A stretch of DNA of 64,000 bases from 13-2-20CM-66-19 sp963760225 (GCA_963760225.1 CAVXCD010000001.1:558001-622000), one strand, 5' to 3'; shown: positions 46,373 to 54,624, counted from the first letter of the stretch. Program-made: numbers and translations. The notes: generated by a model from the sequence alone, not told the origin.

Positions 46373-48547
46373 ATGCTGCAACGATGGCTGCAGGAGGCGC
46401 TGGCACTGCATCGGGCCGGGCGGCTTGCCGAGGCCGAGCCGCTTTATCTGCAGTCCCTCGCGGCGGACAAGGATTGTTACCCCGCCCTGCAACTGATGGG
46501 CCTGCTGCGACTGCATCAGGGTCGCGCCGCCGAGGCGCTGCCCTACCTCGAGCGCGCGCTCACGCTGCAACCCGCCGCGCCGGAATTGCTCGCCAACTAC
46601 GGCATCGCGCTGCAGGGCGTAGGCCGCTACCGCGAAGCGCTCGCGGCGCTCGAGACCGTGGTGCAGCTCAGTCCCAACGACAGCCGCGCCTGGAGCGACC
46701 GCGGCGCGCTGCTCAGCAAGGCTCAGCGCAACGCGGAAGCGCTCGTCGATCTGGATCGCGCCGTCGCGCTCGATCCCGACAATGCGGATGCCTGGAACAA
46801 TCGCGGCCTGGTGCTGCTGGCGCTGAGCCGGCCGGAGGAAGCGCTGGCCAGCCATGACCGGGTGCTCGAGCTGCAGCCGGCTAATGTGGCGGCGCGCAAC
46901 GATCGCGGACTGGCGCTGAAGGCGCTGGGAATGGCGGGCGAGGCGCTGCTCGAATTCGAGCGGGTGCTGCGAGCGAAGCCCGACCATGCCGGGGCGCTGG
47001 TCAACCGCGCCAGCGTGCTGCGGACGATGGGCGAGGTGGACCAGGCGCTGCAGAGCTATGACCACGCGCTGCGGATCCAGCCCGACATGCCGGAAGCGCT
47101 CGCCAGCCGCGCCAGTTGCCGGTGGACGCGCAACAGCGACGTGGCAGGCGCGATCGCCGACCTGGAACGGCTGGTGGCGATCAGGCCCGACTATCCGTAT
47201 GCGCGTGGCGATCTGTTGCATCTGAAGATGCACGCCGGCGATTGGCGCGATCTGGCGCGCGAGCGCGCCGCGTTGGATGAGGGTGTGCGCGCGGGCAGAC
47301 GCGTGGTCGAGCCCTACGTCTATCAGGGGCTGTGCTCCTCGCCCGCTGATCTGCTGGCCGCAGCCACGATCTACGCGCTGGACAGGTATCCGCCGCTGCC
47401 CGTGCCGCGCCGCCGCCGCCGCCGCGAGGGGAAAATCCGCCTCGGCTATCTGTGCGGCGAGTTCCGCGCCCAGGCCACCATGTATCTGGCGGCCGGCCTG
47501 TTCGAGCATCACGACCGCAGCCGCTTCGCGGTGACCGGCTTCGACAACAGCCGCGAGGACGGCAGTGCGATGCGCCGGCGGGTGATGGCCGCCTTCGACC
47601 GATTCCTGCCCATCCAGATGCTTTCGGATCGCGAGGCCGCGCGCCAGATCGCCGCCGAAGAGATCGACATACTGGTCAATCTCAACGGCTATTTCGGGGC
47701 TCTGCGCATGGGCGTGTTCGCTCATCGGCCTGCGCCGCTGCAGGTCAATTATCTGGGGTTTCCCGGTAGCCTGGGGGCGGACTACATCGACTACATCCTG
47801 GCCGATGCCGAGGTGATCCCGGCGGGCGCGGAGCAGTTCTATCGCGAGAAAGTGGTGCGGCTGGCGGGCTGTTATCAGATCAATGACAACACGCGCGCCC
47901 GGCCCGCGCCCGCTGCCCGGGCGGCGCATGGCCTCAAGGAGACGGATTTTGTCTTCTGCCACTTCAACGCTTCCTACAAGATCACGCCCGAGATGTTCGC
48001 GCTGTGGCTGAGGCTGCTGCAGAGCGTGCCCGCGAGCGTGCTCTGGCTGCTCGAGAGCAACACGCTGTGCGCGGCTAACCTGCGCGCGGCAAGCGCACAG
48101 GCCGGGGTCGATCCCGCCCGCCTGGTGTTCGCTCCGCCGATGGAGAATGCGGCGCATGTCTCGCGCCTGGCGCTGGGCGATCTGCTCCTGGATTCGCTGC
48201 CTTACAACGCCCATACCACGGCCAGCGACGCGCTGTGGGCAGGGCTGCCGCTCATCACCTGCCGGGGTCAGGCGTTCGCCGGACGTGTCGCGGCCAGCCT
48301 GTTGCGCGCCGCAGGCCTTGCCGAGCTGATCACGGACAGTCTGCAGGAGTATGAGTCGCTGGCGCTCAGGCTCGCGAGCGACCGTGCGCTGCTGCAGTCC
48401 TGTCGCGATCGTCTCACTCGCGACCCGGCGCGGCTTGGCTTGTTCGATACCGTGGGCACCACCCGTCGGATCGAAGCGGCCTATGAGGAGATGATGGCGC
48501 GCTGGGAGAAGGACCTGTCGCCCGCGGGCTTCGACGTAGCGGCATAG
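46373..48547 (+). CDS. TPR protein with SPINDLY/OGT-type glycosyltransferase domain
   Basis: A 724-residue protein. The N-terminal 275 residues are about seven TPR repeats (AWNNRGLVLLALSRPEEALASHDRVLELQPAN is one unit, split here only for reading). After a basic linker (RRRRRREGK, near residue 345) comes a GT41-like catalytic region: LGYLCGEFRAQATMYLAAGL, INLNGYFGALRMG-like VNLNGYFG, RPAPLQVNYLGFPGSLGADY, and DSLPYNAHTTASDALWAGLP near residue 605. Bacterial members transfer sugars to Ser/Thr of proteins such as flagellins or adhesins. No flagellar gene is near. It starts 10 bp after the previous stop. Confidence 0.87.
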   Translation: MLQRWLQEALALHRAGRLAEAEPLYLQSLAADKDCYPALQLMGLLRLHQGRAAEALPYLERALTLQPAAPELLANYGIALQGVGRYREALAALETVVQLSPNDSRAWSDRGALLSKAQRNAEALVDLDRAVALDPDNADAWNNRGLVLLALSRPEEALASHDRVLELQPANVAARNDRGLALKALGMAGEALLEFERVLRAKPDHAGALVNRASVLRTMGEVDQALQSYDHALRIQPDMPEALASRASCRWTRNSDVAGAIADLERLVAIRPDYPYARGDLLHLKMHAGDWRDLARERAALDEGVRAGRRVVEPYVYQGLCSSPADLLAAATIYALDRYPPLPVPRRRRRREGKIRLGYLCGEFRAQATMYLAAGLFEHHDRSRFAVTGFDNSREDGSAMRRRVMAAFDRFLPIQMLSDREAARQIAAEEIDILVNLNGYFGALRMGVFAHRPAPLQVNYLGFPGSLGADYIDYILADAEVIPAGAEQFYREKVVRLAGCYQINDNTRARPAPAARAAHGLKETDFVFCHFNASYKITPEMFALWLRLLQSVPASVLWLLESNTLCAANLRAASAQAGVDPARLVFAPPMENAAHVSRLALGDLLLDSLPYNAHTTASDALWAGLPLITCRGQAFAGRVAASLLRAAGLAELITDSLQEYESLALRLASDRALLQSCRDRLTRDPARLGLFDTVGTTRRIEAAYEEMMARWEKDLSPAGFDVAA

Positions 48548-48575
48548 AATCAGCGCGCACGGCCAGCCAGCGGCA

Positions 48576-49715
48576 TCAGGGACTGATGCCCGCCTGGCTG
48601 GTGAGATATACCGCGTAGGTACCGAGCCAGTGGCCGCCCTCGTAGTGCTCGCCGGTGACCGCAGGCAGCGCTGCGTCGGCGTGCGCCCGGGCCGCGGCGA
48701 GCAGTGCGGGTATGCGCGGATCGTGCGGCGGCAGGCCGTGCGCGATGCCCTCGAGCATCCACGCGCGGCTCAGGTTCAGTCCGTCGATGTGCGCAAGCTT
48801 CGGGTCCGAACGGTCGGTCACAACTCCCGGTGACAGCCACGGCGCCGCGGCGGCCTTCACGCTGTGCGGGATCTGCGGCAGGAAGCCGGACAGCCAGCGC
48901 GCGAACTCCGCCGGCGGCAGCACGCGCCGCATGAAGTCCGCCTCCGCCAGGCATGGCGAGAGGAAGTCTTCGCCCGAGGGCTCGTAGGCGAGCGGGCAGG
49001 CGCGATCGGCCCGGTAGAAGCGCTGTGCCGCATCGCTGAGCAGCGTGCGCAGACGCGTGTCGCCGGTGACCTGGGTCCAGTCCCAGATCAGGCCGAAGGA
49101 GAAGGCGGTCTGGTCGTGCTCGCCGATGCGGATCGGATAGTGCAGCTTCGGCAGCCAGCTCTCGAGGCGTGCGACCGCCTCGGTTTCCAGCGGGACGAGC
49201 GTCGCGGACCAGCGCCGCGCGTCCGCATCGTCCCAGCGCCGCAGCTCCGCCGCCAGCTGCAACAGCCACGCGAGGCCGTAGGGACGCTCGAACGAGGCGC
49301 GGCCGGCGGCGTGCAGGTAGGCAGTCTCGCCGCTGATGTTGTTGCGCGTGAGCGAGTGCGCGATGGCGGCGCGCGCAGGCTGCGCGAACGGCGCATCCGG
49401 ATACAGCCGCAGCAGCCGCACCAGCAGCCAGTGGCCGTGCACGTCCGAATGCCAGTCGAGGCAGCCGTAGAAGGCGGGCGTGAGCTCGTGCGGCGCACGC
49501 ACGTCGGCCGCGCTGTTCAGCGTGTGGCTGATGTGATTGGGATACTCCTGGTGCAGGCATTTCAGGGCGAGCGCGGCGAAGCGCGCAGCGGCCGCCGCAT
49601 CGAGCGGGTTCGCGGCGGCGCTGGCGGTGACCGACTGCGGCGCCGCCGGCGCGGCGACCACAGCCGCCGCGAGGCACGCCAGCACGGTGCCGGCGGCTGC
49701 GATGCGATGTCTCAT
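48576..49715 (-). CDS. DUF2891 family exported protein
   Basis: A 379-residue protein with a signal peptide (GTVLACLAAAVVAAPAAPQ). The mature chain matches DUF2891: LALKCLHQEYPNHISH, PAFYGCLDWHSDVHGHWLLVRLLRLYPD, YGLAWLLQLAAEL, and FLSPCLAEADFMRRVL. The alpha-helical repeats suggest an (alpha/alpha)6-barrel-like fold, as in some glycoside hydrolases, but catalysis is unproven. The start ATG at 49715 faces the hydrolase gene, leaving only about 20 bp, so promoters must overlap the coding starts. Confidence 0.85.
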   Translation of the reverse strand: MRHRIAAAGTVLACLAAAVVAAPAAPQSVTASAAANPLDAAAAARFAALALKCLHQEYPNHISHTLNSAADVRAPHELTPAFYGCLDWHSDVHGHWLLVRLLRLYPDAPFAQPARAAIAHSLTRNNISGETAYLHAAGRASFERPYGLAWLLQLAAELRRWDDADARRWSATLVPLETEAVARLESWLPKLHYPIRIGEHDQTAFSFGLIWDWTQVTGDTRLRTLLSDAAQRFYRADRACPLAYEPSGEDFLSPCLAEADFMRRVLPPAEFARWLSGFLPQIPHSVKAAAAPWLSPGVVTDRSDPKLAHIDGLNLSRAWMLEGIAHGLPPHDPRIPALLAAARAHADAALPAVTGEHYEGGHWLGTYAVYLTSQAGISP

Positions 49716-49738
49716 GGGTGCATGTTACGCTCACAGGC

Positions 49739-50440
49739 GTGACCGAGCCGCTTCCCCTGGTGCTGGTCCCGGGACTTTTCGCCTCGGCGCGGCTGTACGC
49801 GCCGCAGCTGCCGCAGCTGTGGCGCTTCGGTCCCGTGACGATCGCCGATCACACCCGCGATGACAGCGTGGCCGCGATCGCGCGGCGCATTCTGGCGGAC
49901 GCGCCGCGCGTGTTCGCGCTCGCCGGCTTGTCGATGGGCGGCTACATCTGCTTCGAGATCCTGCGCCAGGCAGCCGCACGCGTCGCGCGGCTGGCACTGC
50001 TCGACACCAGCGCCGCCCCCGACAGCCCCGAGCAGAGTGCGGCGCGTCGCGCGCAGATGGCGCTGGTTTCGCAGGGCCGTGTTGCCGAGGTTCGCGACGC
50101 GCTGTTTGCGCGCCTGGTGCATCGCGAGCGCCGCGAAGACGCGGCGCTGCGCGCCGTGTTGGATCTCATGGTGCAGGAGGTGGGCACCGCGGCGTACCTG
50201 CGCCAGCAAAGCGCCAACATCGGCCGCCCCGATTCACGCCCGCTGCTCGCCGGCATCCGCTGTCCGACGCTGGTGCTGGTCGGCGACAGCGACGAGGTAA
50301 CCCCGCCCGAGCGAGCCGCCGAGATGGCGCACACCATTGCCGGGGCGCGGCTGGTCACCGTGCCGCGCTGCGGACACCTGTCCACGCTCGAGCGGCCCGA
50401 TGAAGTGACGCAGGCCCTCGTCGCATGGCTACAGACCTGA
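49739..50440 (+). CDS. Alpha/beta hydrolase
   Basis: A 233-residue alpha/beta hydrolase with an intact triad pattern: oxyanion strand LVLVPGLFASARLYAPQ, nucleophile elbow GLSMGG (near residue 70), Asp in LVLVGDSDEVTPP and His in CGHLSTLERPDEV. The GTG at 49739 is preferred. Another GTG at 49718 is in frame but begins three bases from the divergent gene start. The substrate is unknown. The stop overlaps the following DOMON-like gene by 16 bp, so the two plus namZ form one unit. Confidence 0.8.
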   Translation: MTEPLPLVLVPGLFASARLYAPQLPQLWRFGPVTIADHTRDDSVAAIARRILADAPRVFALAGLSMGGYICFEILRQAAARVARLALLDTSAAPDSPEQSAARRAQMALVSQGRVAEVRDALFARLVHRERREDAALRAVLDLMVQEVGTAAYLRQQSANIGRPDSRPLLAGIRCPTLVLVGDSDEVTPPERAAEMAHTIAGARLVTVPRCGHLSTLERPDEVTQALVAWLQT

Positions 50441-51012
50441 AAGCGCCGGCCGTGGAGCCGGTGACGCAGCGCGCGCTGCTGTACGCCCACCCGGACGCCG
50501 CCGGCGAATCGGTGTGGAGCGTCAGTGCGCAAGTGCAGCTCACCGCCGGCGCGACGCTCGCCTGCCACTACACGCTGCACGCCGACATGTCGCGCGTACG
50601 TCTGCCCGGCGCGGGCGTCGGGCACCGCGTCGACGGGCTGTGGAACCATACCTGCTTCGAGGCCTTCGTCGCGGTGGACGGCGCGCCGGGTTACTTCGAG
50701 TTCAACTTCTCGCCGGCGCTCGACTGGGCGGCCTATCACTTCGAGTACTACCGCGCCGGCATGACCGCGGCGGTGCTCGCGCGCGCGCCGGGGCTGCAGG
50801 TGCGCCGCAGCGGCGGGCAGCTCGACCTCACGGCCACCCTGCACCTGGCGGGAACGGCGCCGCTCGCGCATGCACGCGTGCTGCGCCTGGCGCTCGCCGC
50901 GGTGGTCGAGGAGGACGACGGCCGGCTCTCCTACTGGGCGTTGCAGCACGCACCCGGCAACCCGGATTTCCATCATCCGGAGGGCTTTACCCTCGAGCTG
51001 CGCGCCGCATGA
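50425..51012 (+). CDS. DOMON-like domain protein
   Basis: A 195-residue all-beta protein of the DOMON-like type: LYAHPDAAGESVWSVSAQV, HYTLHADMSRVRLP, DGLWNHTCFEAFVAV, YFEFNFSPALDWAAYHFEYYRAGM. The LW-HTCFE and YFEFNFSP motifs are characteristic of the small family found next to cell-wall recycling genes. A signal peptide is absent. DOMON folds bind heme or sugars, and the ligand here is unknown. It overlaps the hydrolase upstream and namZ downstream (ATGA). Confidence 0.8.
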   Translation: MATDLKAPAVEPVTQRALLYAHPDAAGESVWSVSAQVQLTAGATLACHYTLHADMSRVRLPGAGVGHRVDGLWNHTCFEAFVAVDGAPGYFEFNFSPALDWAAYHFEYYRAGMTAAVLARAPGLQVRRSGGQLDLTATLHLAGTAPLAHARVLRLALAAVVEEDDGRLSYWALQHAPGNPDFHHPEGFTLELRAA

Positions 51013-52214
51013 AACTCGGCATCGAGTGCCTGCTGGAAGAGCCGGCGCTGCGCCAGGCACTCGCCGGGCGACGCGTGGCGCTGCTCGCGCACCCGGCCTC
51101 CGTCACGCGTGATCTCACGCACTCGCTCGACGCGCTGGCGACGCTGCCGGGGCTGCAGCTTACGGCGGCGTTCGGACCGCAGCACGGCCTGCGCGGCGAC
51201 AAGCAGGACAACATGGTCGAGTCGCCCGACTACGTCGACCCGGTGCATCGCATCCCGGTGTTCAGTCTCTACGGCCCGCTGCGCCGCCCGTCCGCGGCCA
51301 TGATGGATGCGTTCGACGTGCTGCTGGTGGACCTGCAGGACCTCGGCTGCCGTATCTACACCTTCACCACCACGCTGCGTTACGTACTCGAGGAGGCGGC
51401 GAAGCATCGCAAGGCGGTGTGGGTGCTCGATCGGCCGAACCCCGTCGGCCGACCGGTGGAGGGACTGACGCTCGAGCCCGGCTGGGAGAGCTTCGTCGGG
51501 GCGGCCTCGCTGCCCATGCGTTACGGCCTCACCATGGGCGAGCTCGCGCACTGGTTCGTCGCGACGCTCAAGCTCGACGTGGATTGCCAGGTGGTGCCGA
51601 TGCAAGGTTGGCAGCCGCAGGCCGCACCGGGGTACGGCTGGCCGCTCGATGAGCGTACCTGGGTGAACCCGAGTCCCAATGCGCCGAACCTGTGGATGGC
51701 GCGCTGCTACGCCGGCACGGTGATGCTCGAGGGCACGACGCTCTCGGAAGGGCGCGGCACGACGCGGCCGCTCGAGGTACTCGGCGCGCCGGACCTGGAC
51801 GTTGTGGCGCTGCTGAACGAGATGCAGGCGCTCGCACCGGCGTGGCTGCGCGGCTGCCGGTTGCGCCCGTGCTGGTTCGAGCCGACCTTCCACAAGCACG
51901 TCGGCCGCCTGTGCGCCGGCGTGCAGATCCACGTCGCGCAAGGCGGCTACTACGATCACGAGGCGTTTCGGCCGTGGCGGCTGGTGGCACTCGCGTTCAA
52001 GGCGCTGCGGCGGCTGCGCCCGGACTACCCGCTGTGGCGCGATTTCCCCTACGAGTACGAGCAGGGGCGGCTGGCGATCGACGTCATCAACGGCGGCGAG
52101 GTGCTGCGCCGCTGGGTCGACGATCCGCACGGCATGCCGGCGGACCTCGAGCGGCTCGCGGGCGCGGACGAGGCCGACTGGCAGGGGGAGCGGCAGGGGA
52201 CGCTGTTGTACTAG
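51009..52214 (+). CDS. namZ: DUF1343 exo-beta-N-acetylmuramidase (NamZ-like)
   Basis: A 401-residue protein of family DUF1343, whose Bacillus member NamZ removes N-acetylmuramic acid from non-reducing ends of glycan. Motifs: GRRVALLAHPASVT near the N-terminus, FGPQHGLRGDKQDNMVES near residue 60, LLVDLQDLGCRIYTFTTTL near 105, WVLDRPNPVGRPVEG near 140, and PSPNAPNLWMARCYAGTVMLEGTTLSEGRGTTRPLE near 220-255 (three adjoining family motifs). No signal peptide is visible, suggesting a cytoplasmic role or non-classical export. The DOMON-like neighbour supports a cell-wall sugar role. Confidence 0.85.
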   Translation: MKLGIECLLEEPALRQALAGRRVALLAHPASVTRDLTHSLDALATLPGLQLTAAFGPQHGLRGDKQDNMVESPDYVDPVHRIPVFSLYGPLRRPSAAMMDAFDVLLVDLQDLGCRIYTFTTTLRYVLEEAAKHRKAVWVLDRPNPVGRPVEGLTLEPGWESFVGAASLPMRYGLTMGELAHWFVATLKLDVDCQVVPMQGWQPQAAPGYGWPLDERTWVNPSPNAPNLWMARCYAGTVMLEGTTLSEGRGTTRPLEVLGAPDLDVVALLNEMQALAPAWLRGCRLRPCWFEPTFHKHVGRLCAGVQIHVAQGGYYDHEAFRPWRLVALAFKALRRLRPDYPLWRDFPYEYEQGRLAIDVINGGEVLRRWVDDPHGMPADLERLAGADEADWQGERQGTLLY

Positions 52215-52229
52215 CTCGAACCTGAGCGT

Positions 52230-52556
52230 TCAAGCGTCCTCCAGGTCCCGCTTGAGCCGGGTCAGCAACGTGATCGCCTCGGCAGCGTAACCCGAGATCC
52301 AGCGGTCATAGATGTCCTTGAACGGCGCAACATTCAGATAATTCCACCGCTGGCGCCCCGCGCGACGGACAATGACGAGTCCAGCGCGTTCCAGTACGCC
52401 GATGTGCTGCATGACAGTGCAGCGATCCAGCGCACCTGCGAAACGCTCGCACAGCTCCCCCGTGGTACGCGGGGCCTTCTTCAGAAGGTCGAGGATCCGC
52501 CGCCGCCGCCCATCCGCCAGAGCCCTGAAGACCAGATCATCCGTATCGCTTGACAT
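52230..52556 (-). CDS. ArsR-family winged-helix regulator
   Basis: A 108-residue repressor. The fold is typical: LVFRALADGRRRRILDLLKK, then TTGELCERF, the recognition helix DRCTVMQHIGVLERAGLV, and the wing VRRAGRQRWNYLN. It has no CxC metal site in helix 3, so it is probably not a metal sensor. It is the PadR-/SdpR-like subtype often paired with an AHSA1 protein. The start codon lies within the operator palindrome, and a TATAAT on the minus strand (52570-52565) would begin transcription at or near the ATG, implying a leaderless mRNA. It is divergent from the SRPBCC gene. Confidence 0.9.
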   Translation of the reverse strand: MSSDTDDLVFRALADGRRRRILDLLKKAPRTTGELCERFAGALDRCTVMQHIGVLERAGLVIVRRAGRQRWNYLNVAPFKDIYDRWISGYAAEAITLLTRLKRDLEDA

Positions 52557-52577
52557 GTTATATTATTATAACATAAT
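52550..52577 (+). promoter_or_regulatory. Promoter of the AHSA1 gene with an ArsR operator in its spacer
   Basis: TTGACA (52550-52555) and CATAAT (52572-52577), separated by 16 bp, form a good sigma-70 promoter for the plus-strand gene. ATGTTATA-TTAT-TATAACAT (52555-52574) is a perfect 8-bp inverted repeat lying across the spacer and the regulator's own start. It is very A/T-rich against the G+C-rich surroundings, and binding there would repress both genes. Confidence 0.8.
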
Positions 52578-52607
52578 AGCGACAGTCGGCAAGCGAAGGG
52601 CAGTGAC

Positions 52608-53045
52608 ATGGAACCCAAATTCCAGGTGCAATTGAAGATCCGCAAACCGGTGGCCGAAGTCTTTGCGGCGGTCGTCGAGCCGCAGAAGTTGACGGGTTAC
52701 TTCATTCAGACATCAAGTGGCCCGTTGACCGAGGGCGCGACGGTGACGTGGAAGTTCGCCGAAGCGCCCGAGCCCTGCGAGGTGACGGTGCGCAAGCTCG
52801 CCAAGAACGAGACGATCGTCCTGGAGTGGGCGGGGGGTCGCAGCTACAACACGCGCGTCGAAATGGAATTCAAGCCGCTCGATGCCATGAGCACGCTGGT
52901 GCTGATACGCGAGTCGGGCTGGCGAAGCGACGACACGAGCACCGAGCTTTCCTACGGGAACGCGGGCGGCTGGATGCACATGCTGTGCAGTCTCAAGGCC
53001 TTCCTCGAATACAACATCAACCTTCGTGCCGGCGGGGTGCGGTAG
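52608..53045 (+). CDS. SRPBCC/AHSA1-like protein
   Basis: A 145-residue START/AHSA1-like fold (FQVQLKIRKPVAEVFAAVVEP, LTEGATVTWKFAEAP, IVLEWAGGRSYNTRVEMEFKP, GWMHMLCSLKAFLEYN). Such proteins are cup-shaped binders of hydrophobic ligands and are frequently adjacent to ArsR-type repressors that control them. The ATG at 52608 follows GAAGG at about 8 bp. The cognate ligand is unknown. Confidence 0.87.
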   Translation: MEPKFQVQLKIRKPVAEVFAAVVEPQKLTGYFIQTSSGPLTEGATVTWKFAEAPEPCEVTVRKLAKNETIVLEWAGGRSYNTRVEMEFKPLDAMSTLVLIRESGWRSDDTSTELSYGNAGGWMHMLCSLKAFLEYNINLRAGGVR

Positions 53046-53069
53046 CAGTGGCGGGGCGTGCCCGCAGCC

Positions 53070-53717
53070 TCACGAGGCGTCGCTTTTGCCGCTGCAACTG
53101 ACGTACGGTGGCGGCTCACCGGCGACGATCGGGCAGAGTTTGATCGGCCGCAGCCGGTCGAATTCCTTCTTCCAGTAGCCGACATCCAGCGTCGGCGGCT
53201 GGTGCGAGTCCGCTCCGTGCCGCGCCCACTGCAGCGCGTAGTAGTCGGCGCTTCCCTTGACCGCGAGGATGATCGCCGATTCGCTATAGGATTGTGCGCC
53301 CGCCTGCACATGGCCACAGCTGGCGACCACTGCGAAGCCCTCGAAGGCATTGATGCTCTCGGGACCCAGATCGACGCTGGCGAAGCTGTCGGGGCAGTGG
53401 CGTCTGAAGCCTGCGGCCAGGGTCGCCGCGAACCCACGTGGTGTGGCACCGGGGTTGGCAGCCAGGTCCTTGGTTGCGGTGAGCGTGATCATTTGCGTCC
53501 AATGATCCACGCTCTCGCCCTGCGGCACGTACTCGCGGCTGTAGAAGATGCCTGTGGCTTTCTCGTAGGCCGCCTTGGCGCCGCTGAATTCCGGCGGCAG
53601 CGAGAACGCGAACAGCTGGTGAAACCCCGGGCTGATCGAGGTGTCCGCGGGCACCGCGCCGGCCAGCGCAGCGCCAGCCAGAGCCAACATGATGAGTTGA
53701 GCGGGACTGATACGCAT
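53070..53717 (-). CDS. Exported protein of unknown family
   Basis: A 215-residue protein, started at the ATG at 53717 (MRISPAQLIMLALAGAALAG), which gives a clean signal peptide. The mature chain has FHQLFAFSLPPEFSGAKAAYEKATG, a middle region with Cys pairs (RRHCPDSF, VVASCGHVQ), and a C-terminal region with PIKLCPIVAGEPPPYVSCSG, so two disulfides are likely. I do not recognise the family. It converges with the AHSA1 gene with 24 bp between the stop codons. Confidence 0.65.
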   Translation of the reverse strand: MRISPAQLIMLALAGAALAGAVPADTSISPGFHQLFAFSLPPEFSGAKAAYEKATGIFYSREYVPQGESVDHWTQMITLTATKDLAANPGATPRGFAATLAAGFRRHCPDSFASVDLGPESINAFEGFAVVASCGHVQAGAQSYSESAIILAVKGSADYYALQWARHGADSHQPPTLDVGYWKKEFDRLRPIKLCPIVAGEPPPYVSCSGKSDAS

Positions 53718-53783
53718 CCTTGGTCTCCTCCTGCATGCGTTATACATGCTCGAACGGCTTGAAGCTGCTCTACACGATGCGTT

Positions 53784-54191
53784 TCAGCTGCGCTGCGCTA
53801 CCGCGCTCAGGTCCGGCAGCAGAAACGTGCGGCGCGCCAGGTCGCTCGCCAGGCGCTCGGGAGAATACCAGCGCAGCAGCGCGCCCTTGTCGAGCAGCTG
53901 CGGGTGGGCAGCCAGGAACGTGGCAAAGTCGGGGGGCTCGGCGGCACCTTCCAGGCGCTCGGCGATCAGCGACAGAAACGCGATGGTCAGCGTCTGGTTG
54001 AACGCCTGCGGCCTGCCCGCGCGCGAGCTCATGAGCCGCAACGCCTGCGAATAGCGCTGCGCCGTCATCGCGAAGTCATGCCGCCGCAGCATCTCGAACG
54101 CCATGCGCACGTGCTCGCGGTGCGGGAAGCTGGTGGCATCCAGCTCGCCGCGTGCAAACGCGGCAAGCTCCGGGCAGTCAGGCAACATCAT
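53784..54191 (-). CDS. HxxH-motif protein of unknown function, paired with the RHH gene
   Basis: A 135-residue, mostly helical protein. The prominent motif FPHREHVRMAFEMLRRHD near residues 22-39 (His24, His27) is followed by AQRYSQALRLMSSRAG and, at the C-terminus, YSPERLASDLARRTFLLPD. I remember similar F-x-H-x-x-H-V-R motifs in uncharacterised bacterial proteins but no function. The start (ATG 54191 or 54188) overlaps the end of the upstream RHH gene by 11-14 bp, so the two are translationally coupled. The pairing with a small DNA-binding protein gives a toxin-antitoxin-like layout, without further proof. Confidence 0.65.
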   Translation of the reverse strand: MMLPDCPELAAFARGELDATSFPHREHVRMAFEMLRRHDFAMTAQRYSQALRLMSSRAGRPQAFNQTLTIAFLSLIAERLEGAAEPPDFATFLAAHPQLLDKGALLRWYSPERLASDLARRTFLLPDLSAVAQRS

Positions 54192-54435
54192 CGCTCGCCT
54201 CGCGCAGCCGATGCGAATCGCGCGCCGTCAGCTCGAGCCCGTATACCGCCTTCAGCGCCCGGATCTTCTTCAGCGTGGCGGCCGAGAACGGCGTCTTGTC
54301 CTCGAAGGCGTGCAGTACGATGCCCTCGAGCAGGTCGCCGAGCGACAGGTCGAGTTCGGTCGCCAGCGCCTTCAGCACCTTCAGCAGCCGGCTCTCCAGG
54401 CGCACCCCGGTCTGCGTTCGCGTGATCGGCTTCAT
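54178..54435 (-). CDS. Ribbon-helix-helix-like small DNA-binding protein
   Basis: An 85-residue protein. Residues 5-45 look like an RHH motif: strand TQTGVRLES, then helices RLLKVLKALATEL and SLGDLLEGIVLHAF. Residues 46-85 form a helical extension (FSAATLKKIRALKAVYGLEL). The ATG at 54435 is chosen because the longer frame to 54471 would read through an 18-bp palindrome that is more likely its operator. It is first in a two-gene unit with the HxxH protein. Confidence 0.65.
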   Translation of the reverse strand: MKPITRTQTGVRLESRLLKVLKALATELDLSLGDLLEGIVLHAFEDKTPFSAATLKKIRALKAVYGLELTARDSHRLREASDDVA

Positions 54436-54446
54436 GGAGATCAAGG

Positions 54447-54464
54447 TACCTTGGTACCAAGGTA
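54447..54464. promoter_or_regulatory. 18-bp perfect palindrome, probable operator of the RHH module
   Basis: TACCTTGGTACCAAGGTA is a perfect 18-bp palindrome 11 bases upstream of the RHH start codon. It belongs to a set of three GGTAC/GGTAA cores spaced 8 bp apart (AAGGTACC-TTGGTACC-AAGGTAAC), a pattern suited to cooperative binding of RHH dimers. Confidence 0.7.
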
Positions 54465-54624
54465 ACATCAAGCCGCGGTTCCGCCGGGCACCATCGCGTC
54501 TCGCCTGGTGCGACCGTCGCCCCCGGCAATGCGGGCCCTTCAGGCCTCGTAAACGGGCATAGCGCGCGCCTGCCGCTCGCGGCCGTGACCGGACCGTGCG
54601 GCTTCTGTTCTAATCTGCGCCCCC

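Noticed and set aside
53784..54471. Classifying the RHH/HxxH pair as a known toxin-antitoxin family
   Set aside because: The layout fits, but the second protein matches no toxin family I know, so only an unnamed module is reported.
54436..54471. Longer N-terminus of the RHH protein starting at 54471
   Set aside because: It would translate across the 18-bp palindrome, which is better explained as an operator, and adds residues without similarity to RHH proteins.
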